Assembly (NCBI GenBank): GCA_030532305.1
Contig: JAUNLJ010000018.1
Span: 1 to 36,163, forward strand
DNA: 36,163 nucleotides
Origin: Tissierellia bacterium
GTDB lineage: Bacteria; Bacillota; Clostridia; Tissierellales; Peptoniphilaceae
Direction: 5' to 3'
Shown here: in pieces, positions 22,127 through 30,428 of the stretch
Numbering within the stretch: position 1 is the first letter of the stretch
How the letters are laid out: each line of letters starts with the position of its first letter
Translations under genes and position numbers: made by a program
Notes under the pieces: generated by a model
The model's input: only the letters and a program-made list of their open reading frames with translations
Told to the model about the DNA's origin: nothing
Databases searched by the model: none

Positions 22127-23206
22127 ATGAGATTTAGAAAATTAGCCGTCTTATCCCTACTTGTGGTCTCTCTCTTTGCCCTTAGCGCCTGTGGCAATGG
22201 AGGAGAAGCAAACAATGGGGCCAATGCCAATGGAGCCAATGAGGCCACTGAAGAAGCCCAAGACGTGGTCAGCCTAGATGAACTCACTGTTCAATTTGTT
22301 CCCTCTCGGGAGCCTGATGAAATCATCACAGTGACAGAACCCCTAAAGGAACTTTTAAAAGAAGAAATGGCCAAGCTAGGCTATGATATTGCCAATGTAG
22401 ATATTTCTGTAGGAACTAGCTACGAAGCCACAGGGGAAGCCCTATCTGCGGGGACAGTGGATATTGGTTTTGTGCCTGGTGGAACCTATGTTACCTATGA
22501 CGATGGGGTAGAGGCCATCCTAACTGCCACTAGAAGTGGTCTATCCATTGAATCTCCTGAGGCCAAGGATTGGAATGACCAAGCCCCCACTGAAAAGGTG
22601 GAAGACCAAGTGACCTTCTACAGGGGCCTGATCCTAGCGGGACCTTCTGCCAAGGGCCAAGAACTTGCCGCCAAGGTTAACGAGGGCCAAGAGCTGACTT
22701 GGGAAGACCTAAACTCTGCCAACTGGGCCGTTATGGGACCCACTTCTCCAGCCGGTTACCTTTATCCCTCCCTTTGGTTAAGTGAAAACTTTGACCACGC
22801 CATTTCTGACCTAGCCAATGCAGTCCAAGCGGATTCCTACCCATCTTCCTTTGCTAGACTGGCCACTGGACAAATTGACGTCCTAGTCACCTATGCCGAT
22901 GCCCGTTTGGACTATGTGGACAAGTGGACTGGGGAGTTTGGTGGAGAAAATGACATCTTCCAAGATGTCCAAGTTATTGGGGTAACAGACAAGATGATGA
23001 ACGATACCATCTCTGTATCTGAAACGTCTGAAAAGATGACCCCAGAGCTTATTGCTGCCCTACAAGAGGCCTTTATCAATATTGGAAACACAGCTGAAGG
23101 AAAGGAAGTCATCGCCATCTACACCCATGACGGTTATGAAAAAGCCAATCCAGCAGACTATGATTCAGAACGCAAGGTTCAAGAAATGGCTAAAGAAGCC
23201 AAGTAA
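22127..23206 (+). CDS. phnD: Phosphonate/phosphate-type ABC transporter substrate-binding lipoprotein (PhnD-like)
   Basis: A 359-residue lipoprotein receptor. ATG 22127 is chosen because GAGGAGGAG lies just before it and a standard signal peptide follows. An ATG 45 bases upstream overlaps the promoter. The lipobox LSAC places the lipidated cysteine at residue 22, followed by a flexible Asn/Ala/Glu-rich linker. The fold segments LTVQFVPSREPDEI, VGTSYEATGEALSAGTVDIGFVPGGTYV and GPTSPAGYLYPSLWL match the PhnD family. It delivers substrate to PhnC-PhnE-PhnE. No C-P lyase genes are present, so the ligand may be phosphate, phosphite or a phosphate ester instead of a phosphonate. Confidence 0.92.
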   Translation: MRFRKLAVLSLLVVSLFALSACGNGGEANNGANANGANEATEEAQDVVSLDELTVQFVPSREPDEIITVTEPLKELLKEEMAKLGYDIANVDISVGTSYEATGEALSAGTVDIGFVPGGTYVTYDDGVEAILTATRSGLSIESPEAKDWNDQAPTEKVEDQVTFYRGLILAGPSAKGQELAAKVNEGQELTWEDLNSANWAVMGPTSPAGYLYPSLWLSENFDHAISDLANAVQADSYPSSFARLATGQIDVLVTYADARLDYVDKWTGEFGGENDIFQDVQVIGVTDKMMNDTISVSETSEKMTPELIAALQEAFINIGNTAEGKEVIAIYTHDGYEKANPADYDSERKVQEMAKEAK

Positions 23207-23228
23207 AACTTGCCAGGGAAAAGTGGAG

Positions 23229-23259
23229 GGAGCCTTTAAAATTAAAGGCTCCTTTCTTT
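23229..23259 (+). terminator. Intercistronic hairpin between phnD and phnC
   Basis: GGAGCCTTTAA (23229-23239) pairs perfectly with TTAAAGGCTCC (23242-23252), followed by an interrupted T-run. It lies between the binding-protein gene and the ATPase gene and probably acts as a partial terminator or RNA stabiliser, so that more PhnD than transporter is made. Confidence 0.75.
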
Positions 23260-23275
23260 ATAGAAAGGAAAAGAA

Positions 23276-24061
23276 ATGATTGAGTTTGAAAATGTGTCCA
23301 AGGCCTATGAAGATGGGTTTTTGGCCTTAAAAGAGATAAACTTGACCATAGAAGATGGGGAGTTTGTCTCCATTATTGGGTCTTCTGGGGCCGGCAAGTC
23401 TACCCTCATTAGGACCATCAATAAGATGCATGAGATTAGCCAGGGTCAGCTTAGGGTAGGGGGCCAGGACGTCTCTAAGCTAAAGGGAAAAGACCTTAGG
23501 GACTTCCGCCGGCATATTGGCATGGTCTTCCAGGGCTTTAACCTGGTGGAGAGGGTCTCTGCCCAGAAGAATGTTCTGACGGCCTTTATCCCGGATTTAA
23601 ATGGCTTTCAAAAGATCTTTGGTCTTTATAGCCCCCAAATGAAAAAGAAGGCCCTAGAGGCCCTGGATGCTGTGGATATTTTGGAAAAGGCCTATGTCCG
23701 GACTGACGCCCTGTCTGGAGGGCAAAAGCAAAGGGTGGCCCTGGCCCGGACCCTGGTCCAAGAGCCCAAGATTATCTTGGCTGATGAGCCCATAGCCAGC
23801 CTGGACCCCGTGTCTTCCAAGCAGGTCATGACCTATTTTAAAGACCTCAATCAAAAATATGGGATTACCATTCTTATGAATATCCATGACGTAGATACGG
23901 CCCTCAAGTACTCCAGCCGGATCTTGGGGATTAAAAAGGGTCGCCTGGTCTTTTCTGGTCCTCCAGACCAGGTGGATGAGGAGGTCATCCGGTCCATTTA
24001 TGGGCAGGGGGCCAAGGACCTGGACCTAGACCAGGAGGCAGAAGATGAACCTATACGATAG
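23276..24061 (+). CDS. phnC: Phosphonate-type ABC transporter ATP-binding protein
   Basis: A 261-residue ATPase energising the PhnE permeases. Walker A is GSSGAGKST (about residues 35-43), the Q-loop is MVFQGFNLV, the signature is LSGGQKQR and Walker B is IILADEP followed by ASLDP. The switch histidine is in MNIHDVD. The segment FNLVERVSAQKNVLTAF is typical of PhnC. The C-terminus overlaps phnE by 17 bases, which couples translation. It follows the intercistronic hairpin and has its own AAAGGA ribosome site. Confidence 0.95.
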   Translation: MIEFENVSKAYEDGFLALKEINLTIEDGEFVSIIGSSGAGKSTLIRTINKMHEISQGQLRVGGQDVSKLKGKDLRDFRRHIGMVFQGFNLVERVSAQKNVLTAFIPDLNGFQKIFGLYSPQMKKKALEALDAVDILEKAYVRTDALSGGQKQRVALARTLVQEPKIILADEPIASLDPVSSKQVMTYFKDLNQKYGITILMNIHDVDTALKYSSRILGIKKGRLVFSGPPDQVDEEVIRSIYGQGAKDLDLDQEAEDEPIR

Positions 24062-24866
24062 GATTTTTAAACCCAAGGCCTTCACCCTGGCCAGTGGAAA
24101 AGTGGTCTATGAAAAACGGTCCAGGACCCCCCTTATTCTCCTGGTTCTTTTTATCTGCCTGGGGGTGGCCCTCCAGGTCAGCGAATTTAGTGGCAAGATC
24201 CTGGTAAAAAATGGCCACCAACTCCTCTTTATCCTAAGGGACCTTTTTAAGCCCGATTGGGCCTACCTGCCCAAGATTATTGGCCCCATTATAGACACCA
24301 TCAAGATGTCCTTTTTTGGGTCCTTTATGGGGGCCTTTTTTGCCCTCCCCATAGCCTTTTTGGCCGCCCAAAATATGGTCAAGAGCCCACTTATAAACTG
24401 GCTGATTAAATTTATCTTCTCCCTAATTAGGACCCTACCCACCCTGGTGACGGCCCTGGTGGGGACCTATATCTTTGGCCTGGGGACCCTGGCAGGGACC
24501 TTTGCCATCTTCCTCTTTTCCTTTTCCTATGTGGGAAAGATCATGTATGAGGAGATAGAGACGGTGGATATGGGGGCCTATGAGGCCATGATCTCCCTGG
24601 GCTACACCCGGGGGATGGCCTTTTTAAAGGGGGTTATTCCCGCCATTTTAGCCAGCTATATTTCCACCTCCCTCTTTAATTTTGAGGGCAATGTCCGTTA
24701 TGCCTCTATTTTAGGCTATGTGGGGGCCGGGGGTTTGGGCCTGGTCATTAACGAAAACATAGCCTGGAGGGACTACAACCGGGTGGGGACCCTGCTCTTT
24801 GCCCTGATTATTACTGTCTTTTTCATTGAGATGGTCTCCCGGACCATCCGGAAGAAACTAGCCTAG
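24045..24866 (+). CDS. phnE: Phosphonate-type ABC transporter permease (first PhnE)
   Basis: A 273-residue inner-membrane permease with about six membrane segments. The EAA-type loop that docks on the ATPase reads YEAMISLGYTRGMAFLKGVIPAILASYIS, and FEGNVRYASILGYVGAGGLG is the PhnE hallmark. The cytoplasmic N-terminus of about 30 residues is basic. It starts inside the end of phnC and is followed at once by a second PhnE gene. The two probably form a heterodimeric channel, as in other Firmicutes with paired PhnE proteins. The substrate is uncertain for the reason given at phnD. Confidence 0.94.
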   Translation: MNLYDRIFKPKAFTLASGKVVYEKRSRTPLILLVLFICLGVALQVSEFSGKILVKNGHQLLFILRDLFKPDWAYLPKIIGPIIDTIKMSFFGSFMGAFFALPIAFLAAQNMVKSPLINWLIKFIFSLIRTLPTLVTALVGTYIFGLGTLAGTFAIFLFSFSYVGKIMYEEIETVDMGAYEAMISLGYTRGMAFLKGVIPAILASYISTSLFNFEGNVRYASILGYVGAGGLGLVINENIAWRDYNRVGTLLFALIITVFFIEMVSRTIRKKLA

Positions 24867-24878
24867 GAGGTGGCCACC

Positions 24879-25685
24879 ATGACAGAGATAGAGAAGTATC
24901 TAAAAAACGAACCCAACTATAGGCTGGCCCAGGGCCTTTTAACGGGCCTAACCCTTATGGTTTTGGTCTGGTCTTCTGATGTCATCGATTTTTCCAACTA
25001 CACAGGAGACGGGGGCCAGGTAGTGGCCTCCATCCTTGGAGGGATCCTGTCGCCAGACCTATCCCTTTTGGCCAATTTTTCTAGGGAGAGCCTATGGTAC
25101 CTGGTCTTTGAAACCGTCTGTATTGCCTTTGTGGGCACCCTGGTGGGGGCCCTGGTCTCCCTGCCCCTGGCCTTTCTTTCCTCCCCCAAGATGGTCCCCT
25201 GGGCCCTGGCAGAGGTCTTTAAGATCCTCATTATGGTTATCCGGACCATCCCGGCCATTGTCTATGGGCTTATGTTTATCCGGGTCACAGGGCCAGGCCC
25301 CTTTGCCGGGGTCATGACCATGACCTTTACTTCGGTGGGCATGCTGACCAAGCTCTTCCAAGAGACCATTGCCGATATAGATAGGTCTATTTTAGAGGCC
25401 CTGGAGTCCATGGGGGTAGGGATTTGGGGCAAGATCCGTTTTGGCATCCTCCCCCAACTCTTTTCCAGTTTTCTATCCACCATTATCTACCGGTTTGATA
25501 TGAACATTCGGGACGCCACCACCCTGGGCCTAGTGGGGGCCGGTGGGATTGGGGCCCCCCTGATCTTTGCCATTAACGCCTACCGGTGGCAGGAGGTGGG
25601 GGTCATCCTCCTCCTTTTGATTATTTTGGTCCTGGTGGTGGAATACCTGTCCACTAAGTTGAGAAAGAAACTCGCCTACGGTTAA
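24879..25685 (+). CDS. phnE: Phosphonate-type ABC transporter permease (second PhnE)
   Basis: A 268-residue paralogue of the preceding permease, again with about six membrane segments. It has the loop LEALESMGVGIWGKIRFGILPQ and the segment FDMNIRDATTLGLVGAGGIGAP. ATG 24879 is chosen because AGGAGG sits 8 bases upstream. A GTG at 24870 would overlap that site. Only 12 bases separate it from the first permease. The two share the same architecture but differ along most of their length, so the duplication looks old. Confidence 0.94.
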   Translation: MTEIEKYLKNEPNYRLAQGLLTGLTLMVLVWSSDVIDFSNYTGDGGQVVASILGGILSPDLSLLANFSRESLWYLVFETVCIAFVGTLVGALVSLPLAFLSSPKMVPWALAEVFKILIMVIRTIPAIVYGLMFIRVTGPGPFAGVMTMTFTSVGMLTKLFQETIADIDRSILEALESMGVGIWGKIRFGILPQLFSSFLSTIIYRFDMNIRDATTLGLVGAGGIGAPLIFAINAYRWQEVGVILLLLIILVLVVEYLSTKLRKKLAYG

Positions 25686-25702
25686 AAAGAAGAAGGAAGT
25701 TT

Positions 25703-27271
25703 ATGAAGTTAAGTATAATAGAAACCAGCGATGTCCACGGCCATATTTCTGTGGAATCCTTTAGAGAAAAAGGGAAGAAGGAAGCCTTTTCCCTTTCCCG
25801 GGCCAAGACCTATATAGAAAAACTTAGGCATAAGGCCCAGGGTCCCCTGATCTATATAGACAATGGGGACAGCATCCAGGGGTCTCCCCTGGCTAATTTT
25901 TACGCCAAGAACCAGAACCCGGCCCCCCTGATGGCCGCCTATAAGGACCTGGGCCTAGATGCCTGGGTCCTGGGCAACCACGACTTTAACTATGGGAGGG
26001 ACTACCTAAAAAAGGCCATTTCTTACCTAGAAGGCCGGGTCCTCTCCGCCAACATCAAGGATGAGAGGGGGGATTTGGGAATCCGGCCCTACCTGGTCAA
26101 GGACTATCCCGGCCTAAGGCTGGGGATTTTGGGCCTAACCACCCAGTATATTCCCCATTGGGAGCAGGAAGACCATATCCAGGGGCTAGCCTTTACCAGT
26201 GCCCTGGAGGCAGCCAAGAAATACGTCCCCATCTTACGGGAGGAGGAGGGGTGTGACCTGGTCATCCTATCCTACCATGGGGGCTTTGAAAGGGACCTGG
26301 AAGGGGGCCAGGCCCTGGAAAAACTCACAGGAGAAAATGAGGGCTACCAGCTCCTTAAGAGTGGCCTGGACTTTGATGTCCTCCTAACTGGCCACCAGCA
26401 CGGCCTCCACAGTGGGGTCTATGATGGGAAGGCCCTCCTCCAACCGGGCTACCGGGCAGAGCACCTGGGCCAGGTGGACCTGGACTTTGACCCTAAGACC
26501 AAGAAAATAAGGGTCCTCCAGGTGGGCCTTGTGGACCTGGCCTCCTCTTTTCCTGACCCAGACCTGGAAGAGGCCTTTGGGCCCCCTATGGATCAGGTCC
26601 AGGTCCTCCTAGACCAGGAATCTGGACTAATTGACCCTCCAGCCCGGATAGACTCTGTAATAGGGGCCCAGGTCCATGGCCACCCCTATATCGACCTAAT
26701 CAATCAGATCCAAATGGACCTAACGGGAGCAGAGGTGGCGGCTACAGCCATCTATAAAAAGGATGCCCCAGGTCTGGACCGTCAGGTGACCCTCCGGGCC
26801 ATTATGGACAACTACCCCCACAACAACACCCTGACCCGGATAAAGATCAAGGGCAGGGACCTAAAGGCCCTTTTAGAATCTAATGCCAACTACTTTATCC
26901 TAGATGGGGAGGGGGACCTCCAGGTCAACCCCGACTATCTTTATCCTAAAAACACCATTTTTAACTATGACATTTACTCAGGAATAGACTATACTTATGA
27001 CTATAGTCAGCCTAAAGGGAGCCGGCTCCAAGAGGTCCTCTACCGGGGCCACCCCCTCCAAGATGAGGAGGACCTGGTCTTTGCCACCAACTCCTACCGG
27101 GCCAAGGGGGGTGGGGACGTGCCTGTCTTAGATGGGTCCCAGATCACCTATGAGTCCAGTAGGGAGCTGCCAGAAATGATCTATGACTATATTAAGGAAA
27201 GAAAAAAAGTCACCATTAAGGACTATCCCGGCCTCCATATTAGGGGCTATAGGAAGATAAAAGAAGAATAA
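25703..27271 (+). CDS. Metallophosphatase/5'-nucleotidase family protein without signal peptide
   Basis: A 522-residue two-domain enzyme. The N-terminal metallophosphoesterase domain starts at residue 1 and has all the metal ligand motifs: SDVHGH (9-14), DNGDSIQG, GNHDFNYG, SYHGG and TGHQHGLHSG. The C-terminal 5'-nucleotidase domain (about 330-500) has IMDNYPHNNTLTRIKIKG and the aromatic nucleotide-binding region ending SYRAKGGGD. Family members such as UshA and YfkN are normally exported, but this one begins directly with the catalytic domain, and only 17 bases separate it from the permease gene, leaving no room for a signal peptide. It is therefore probably cytoplasmic and may release phosphate from an imported ester or nucleotide. 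Confidence 0.92.
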   Translation: MKLSIIETSDVHGHISVESFREKGKKEAFSLSRAKTYIEKLRHKAQGPLIYIDNGDSIQGSPLANFYAKNQNPAPLMAAYKDLGLDAWVLGNHDFNYGRDYLKKAISYLEGRVLSANIKDERGDLGIRPYLVKDYPGLRLGILGLTTQYIPHWEQEDHIQGLAFTSALEAAKKYVPILREEEGCDLVILSYHGGFERDLEGGQALEKLTGENEGYQLLKSGLDFDVLLTGHQHGLHSGVYDGKALLQPGYRAEHLGQVDLDFDPKTKKIRVLQVGLVDLASSFPDPDLEEAFGPPMDQVQVLLDQESGLIDPPARIDSVIGAQVHGHPYIDLINQIQMDLTGAEVAATAIYKKDAPGLDRQVTLRAIMDNYPHNNTLTRIKIKGRDLKALLESNANYFILDGEGDLQVNPDYLYPKNTIFNYDIYSGIDYTYDYSQPKGSRLQEVLYRGHPLQDEEDLVFATNSYRAKGGGDVPVLDGSQITYESSRELPEMIYDYIKERKKVTIKDYPGLHIRGYRKIKEE

Positions 27272-27284
27272 GGAGGTGCCGTCC

Positions 27285-28292
27285 TTGGCAAGATTAAAAG
27301 ATATCGCCCAGCAATCAGGCTTTGCAATTTCTACAGTGTCCAGAGCCCTAAACAATGATAAAAGCCTACAACTCAAGCCAGAATCCATTGACCTGATAAA
27401 GAAGACTGCCAGGGACCTGGGCTACCAGGCCAAGGGGCAAAAGCAGCAGGAGGAGCAAAAACCTGGCAAGATTCTTATTATCCACAAGGACGACCACTTT
27501 ATAGACCAGATAGACAATGCCTATTATTTTAGGATGCGGTCAGGGATGGAATCCTTTTGCCTAAAAAATGACCTGAGCCCTAAGTTTATCCCCTACAGCA
27601 AGTTAAGGGAGCTAGACCGGTCCCAGCCAGTCCGGGGGGTTATTCTTATGGGCAACTATGAAAGGGACCAGCAGGGGGCCATGATCGACTACTTTTCAGA
27701 AGAAAACTTGGTGACCATTTCCCTAATGAACTACTTTCCAGAGGTCATGGACCAGGTGACCTATGATATTTTTCTAGCCATGAGCCAGCTGGTAGACCAC
27801 CTAAAAGACCTAGGGGTGGAAGATTTTAGCTACTTTTCTGGCTATGAGGTGAAGGACACAGACCCCCTTAGCAGCAAGCTAAAGTGCCTAGACCTGGTCT
27901 TAAAGAGCCAGGGAGGGCCCCGGTTAAGGGAGGTTATCTACCTGGACCAGGGGTCTAAAAGCGGCCAGGAGGCCATGGAGGCCTACTTAAAAAAGAAGGC
28001 GGCCTGGCCCCAGGCCCTGGTCTTTTCCAACGATCCCATAGCCTGTGGGGCCCTAAAGGCCCTTAATGCCCAAGAGGTCCACCTGCCTATCCTATCCATT
28101 AACGGAGACTATTCAGGGGAGATCACCAACCCCAGCCTGACCTCCATAGACGTGGCCTCCCATGAGATTGGGATCCAGGCCATCCGGCTGGTCTTGGCCA
28201 AAGACCTTTTTCCAAGCCAAAAAACCATCAGCCTAAGGCTAAGACCCCAGCTAATAGAAAGGGACAGCAGCCGGCCGGGGAAAAAAGCCTAG
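27285..28292 (+). CDS. LacI-family transcriptional regulator
   Basis: A 335-residue regulator. The start is taken as TTG 27285: AGGAGGTG (27271-27278) lies 6 bases before it, and the product then begins MARLKDIAQQSGFAISTVSRALNND, the standard LacI start. A GTG at 27276 would lie inside the ribosome site. The effector domain (about residues 65-330) has the EbgR/MsmR-like pattern with FSNDPIACGALKAL and a final LTSIDVASHEIG segment. It is the last gene of the phn operon, 13 bases after the nucleotidase stop, so it may regulate that operon or a nucleoside/sugar pathway. I cannot tell which. Confidence 0.92.
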   Translation: MARLKDIAQQSGFAISTVSRALNNDKSLQLKPESIDLIKKTARDLGYQAKGQKQQEEQKPGKILIIHKDDHFIDQIDNAYYFRMRSGMESFCLKNDLSPKFIPYSKLRELDRSQPVRGVILMGNYERDQQGAMIDYFSEENLVTISLMNYFPEVMDQVTYDIFLAMSQLVDHLKDLGVEDFSYFSGYEVKDTDPLSSKLKCLDLVLKSQGGPRLREVIYLDQGSKSGQEAMEAYLKKKAAWPQALVFSNDPIACGALKALNAQEVHLPILSINGDYSGEITNPSLTSIDVASHEIGIQAIRLVLAKDLFPSQKTISLRLRPQLIERDSSRPGKKA

Positions 28293-28322
28293 GCCTTCTA
28301 GGCTCTTCTTGGAGGGCTTTTG

Positions 28323-28331
28323 TGGTATGAT
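28323..28331 (+). promoter_or_regulatory. Extended -10 promoter candidate of pepT
   Basis: TGGTATGAT resembles the extended -10 TGnTATAAT, about 30 bases before the pepT start. A short dyad, AGCCTAG/CTAGGCT at about 28286-28304, separates it from the LacI-type gene. Confidence 0.5.
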
Positions 28332-28361
28332 AAAAGACAAGATAAATAAAAGGAGGTCTTT

Positions 28362-29594
28362 ATGGACAAGAAGGACTTTGCCTCTGTGAAGGCGCGTTTT
28401 TTAAGATATGTTAAGGTAGACACCCAGTCCCAAGAGGAGAGTGACAGCTTTCCCTCCACCCAAAAGCAAAAGGACCTGGCCCGGATTCTCTTTGCGGAAT
28501 TAAGGGACCTGGGTCTGGAGGCCTATATGGATGAGGACTATGGCTATGTCTATGGCTGGATTCCCTCCACCCTGGAAGAGGAAGAGAGGACCCTGGCCTT
28601 TATAGCCCACATGGACACCTCTCCAGCCGTGTCAGGAAAGGGCGTTAATCCCCAAGTGGTAGAAAACTACCAGGGCCAGGTCCTGGAACTGGGAGGGGGC
28701 CGGGTTCTAGACCCCAAGGTCTTCCCCTCCCTAGAAAACTTTATAGGCCAGGACCTGATCACTACTGACGGGACCACCCTTTTAGGGGCAGACGACAAGG
28801 CTGGAGTGGCTGAAATTATGACCATGGCCGCCTACCTGGTGGCCCACCCAGAGGTCAAACATGGTCCCCTGGCCCTTTGCTTTACCCCTGATGAAGAGGT
28901 AGGGGCCGGGGTGGACCACATTGACCTGGACCGGCTGGGAGCAGACTTTGCCTACACCGTAGACGGGGGCCTTCTAGGGGAAATAGAGTATGAAAACTTT
29001 AACGCCGCCAGTGGCCAGGTGACCATCAAGGGGAGGAGCGTGCACCCCGGGTCTGCCAAGGGCCTTATGGTCAACGCCCTGGACCTGGCTGTGGAATTTG
29101 CCGCTAGCCTGCCCCAGGACCAGGTCCCCCAAAAAACCGAGGGCTATGAGGGCTTTTTCCACCTGGACCGGTTGGAAGGCGATGTAAGTGGGGCCCGGCT
29201 GTCCTATATTATCCGGGACCACGACAGGGACCTGTTTGAAAAAAAGAAGGCCCTCTTCCGGGACCTAGGCAAAAAAATTCAAGACAAGTATGGAGAGGAC
29301 GCTTTAGACCTCAAGCTAGAGGACTCCTACTATAACATGAAGGAGAAGATAGAACCCCATATGTTTCTTATTGACCGGGCCAAGGAGGCCATGGAAGCCA
29401 TGGGCATAGAGCCTAGGGTCAAAGCCATCCGGGGCGGCACCGATGGGGCCCGGCTCTCCTATATGGGCCTACCCACCCCCAACTTGTGTGCTGGAGGCCT
29501 TAACTTCCATGGGGAATATGAATATGTCAGCGTCCAGTCCATGGAGGCCATTAGCCAGCTTTTGGTCCAGTTGGCCATGACCGTCTTTAAATAA
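28362..29594 (+). CDS. pepT: Peptidase T (tripeptide aminopeptidase)
   Basis: A 410-residue cytoplasmic M20 metallopeptidase that removes the N-terminal residue from tripeptides. The zinc ligands and catalytic residues are in AHMDTSPA, LLGADDKAGVAEI, FTPDEEVGAG, YTVDGG and a late NFHGEYEYV, as PepT requires. The dimerisation insert is present and the length is normal. It begins MDKKDFASVKARFLRYVKVDTQS and has AAAGGAGG 6 bases upstream. It is a single-gene unit with its own promoter and terminator. Confidence 0.96.
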   Translation: MDKKDFASVKARFLRYVKVDTQSQEESDSFPSTQKQKDLARILFAELRDLGLEAYMDEDYGYVYGWIPSTLEEEERTLAFIAHMDTSPAVSGKGVNPQVVENYQGQVLELGGGRVLDPKVFPSLENFIGQDLITTDGTTLLGADDKAGVAEIMTMAAYLVAHPEVKHGPLALCFTPDEEVGAGVDHIDLDRLGADFAYTVDGGLLGEIEYENFNAASGQVTIKGRSVHPGSAKGLMVNALDLAVEFAASLPQDQVPQKTEGYEGFFHLDRLEGDVSGARLSYIIRDHDRDLFEKKKALFRDLGKKIQDKYGEDALDLKLEDSYYNMKEKIEPHMFLIDRAKEAMEAMGIEPRVKAIRGGTDGARLSYMGLPTPNLCAGGLNFHGEYEYVSVQSMEAISQLLVQLAMTVFK

Positions 29595-29605
29595 AAATTT
29601 AAGCT

Positions 29606-29639
29606 AAAAGGACACCAGGCCCCCCAGTGTCCTTTTTTT
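29606..29639 (+). terminator. Terminator of pepT
   Basis: A 10-bp stem (AAAAGGACAC 29606-29615 with GTGTCCTTTT 29627-29636) and a T-run of seven. Confidence 0.92.
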
Positions 29640-29653
29640 CTATGGAGACTTTT

Positions 29654-29819
29654 ATTTTAAAAGGGGTCTTGGGCGGATTTTCCCCTAGGGCAAGCCAGAA
29701 GGTCCATCCACAAAATATGGTATAAAATTTTAATTTTAAGGGGCGGGAGCCCTTATCCTTGTTGAATTGTTCTAAAAAACAGGTTATAATATAAGTATAA
29801 AAAAGTAAATTTTAAGGGG
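29654..29819 (+). repeat. Three spaced copies of an ATTTTAAGGGG-type word
   Basis: The 306-base gap between pepT and the lipoprotein gene holds the pepT terminator, two promoters, and the word AATTTTAAGGGG at 29732-29743 and 29808-29819. A longer variant, ATTTTAAAAGGGG, lies at 29654-29666. The starts are about 77 bases apart. No ORF with a ribosome site was seen. The meaning is unknown; binding sites are one option. Confidence 0.45.
29762..29790 (+). promoter_or_regulatory. Upstream promoter of the FMN-binding lipoprotein gene
   Basis: -35 TTGAAT (29762-29767), 17 bases, and -10 TATAAT (29785-29790). Confidence 0.75.
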
Positions 29820-29841
29820 TAGAGAAAAACTTTTTAAGATT

Positions 29842-29871
29842 TTGAATTTATCCTTAACGTTCATATATAAT
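29842..29871 (+). promoter_or_regulatory. Downstream promoter of the FMN-binding lipoprotein gene
   Basis: -35 TTGAAT (29842-29847), 18 bases, and -10 TATAAT (29866-29871), about 30 bases before the start codon. The same -35 word as in the upstream promoter makes a tandem pair. Confidence 0.72.
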
Positions 29872-29900
29872 ACGGGGACCTATGAAATGAGGAAGATAAA

Positions 29901-30329
29901 TTGAAATATAGGAGCTTAGCATGCAGCTTGGCTTTAATGAGCATGTTCCTAATGACCTCTTGCAATAGCCGGCAGACCTATAGTGAGGGGGGGCCCATAG
30001 CAGAGGACGAGGACACTGTTTTGGTCATTGGAGACCAGGCTCAGGGCAGATACTTGCTCAAGGATGGAGACTACCAGGCCACCAAGGAGGGCCTTCAAGG
30101 TCCTGTAACGGTTGAAATGCAGGTTAAAGACGGTTATATTAGTAAGATAGAAGTGGTATCCCATGAAGAAAATCCCGGCGTGGTGGAGGCTGCCTTTGAC
30201 AAGATGATCGAAGAGATGGTTGACAAACAGTCAGCCCAAGTGGATGTCATAGCCGGGGCCACAGAGGCCAGCCAGGCCCTGAAGGAGGCCGTTAGAGACT
30301 GCATCCGTCAGGCAGAGTCTTCTAGTTAG
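29901..30329 (+). CDS. FMN-binding-domain lipoprotein
   Basis: A 142-residue small lipoprotein. It starts with TTG, preceded by TGAGGAAG. The only nearby ATG runs at once into a stop. The signal sequence ends in a lipobox-like MTSC with Cys21 as the likely lipidated residue. The rest (about residues 50-140) is an FMN_bind domain: DGDYQAT, GPVTVEMQVKDGYISKIEVVSHEE and the flavin-site motif DVIAGATEASQALKEAV, where the threonine would carry covalent FMN. Such proteins act in extracellular electron transfer or RnfG/NqrC-like systems. The FMN-attaching enzyme ApbE is not in the window. The electron partner is unknown. Confidence 0.88.
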   Translation: MKYRSLACSLALMSMFLMTSCNSRQTYSEGGPIAEDEDTVLVIGDQAQGRYLLKDGDYQATKEGLQGPVTVEMQVKDGYISKIEVVSHEENPGVVEAAFDKMIEEMVDKQSAQVDVIAGATEASQALKEAVRDCIRQAESSS

Positions 30330-30351
30330 GGATTAGGACCATTTAGAAAAA

Positions 30352-30399
30352 AAGGAAGACCCGGCCGGTCTAGACTTGTGCCGGGGGCTTCCTTCTTTT
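30352..30399 (+). terminator. Terminator hairpin between the lipoprotein gene and proS
   Basis: A two-part stem, AAGGAAG with CTTCCTT and CCCGGC (30360-30365) with GCCGGG (30380-30385), followed by CTTTT. No promoter is visible between it and proS, so it may be partial. Confidence 0.75.
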
Positions 30400-30428
30400 A
30401 AGTAGATAGAGGTGTTTTAGGAGGAAAG

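Noticed and set aside
30330-30428. T-box riboswitch before proS
   Set aside because: No specifier loop or GGUGGNACC-like T-box sequence is present. The hairpin looks like an ordinary terminator.
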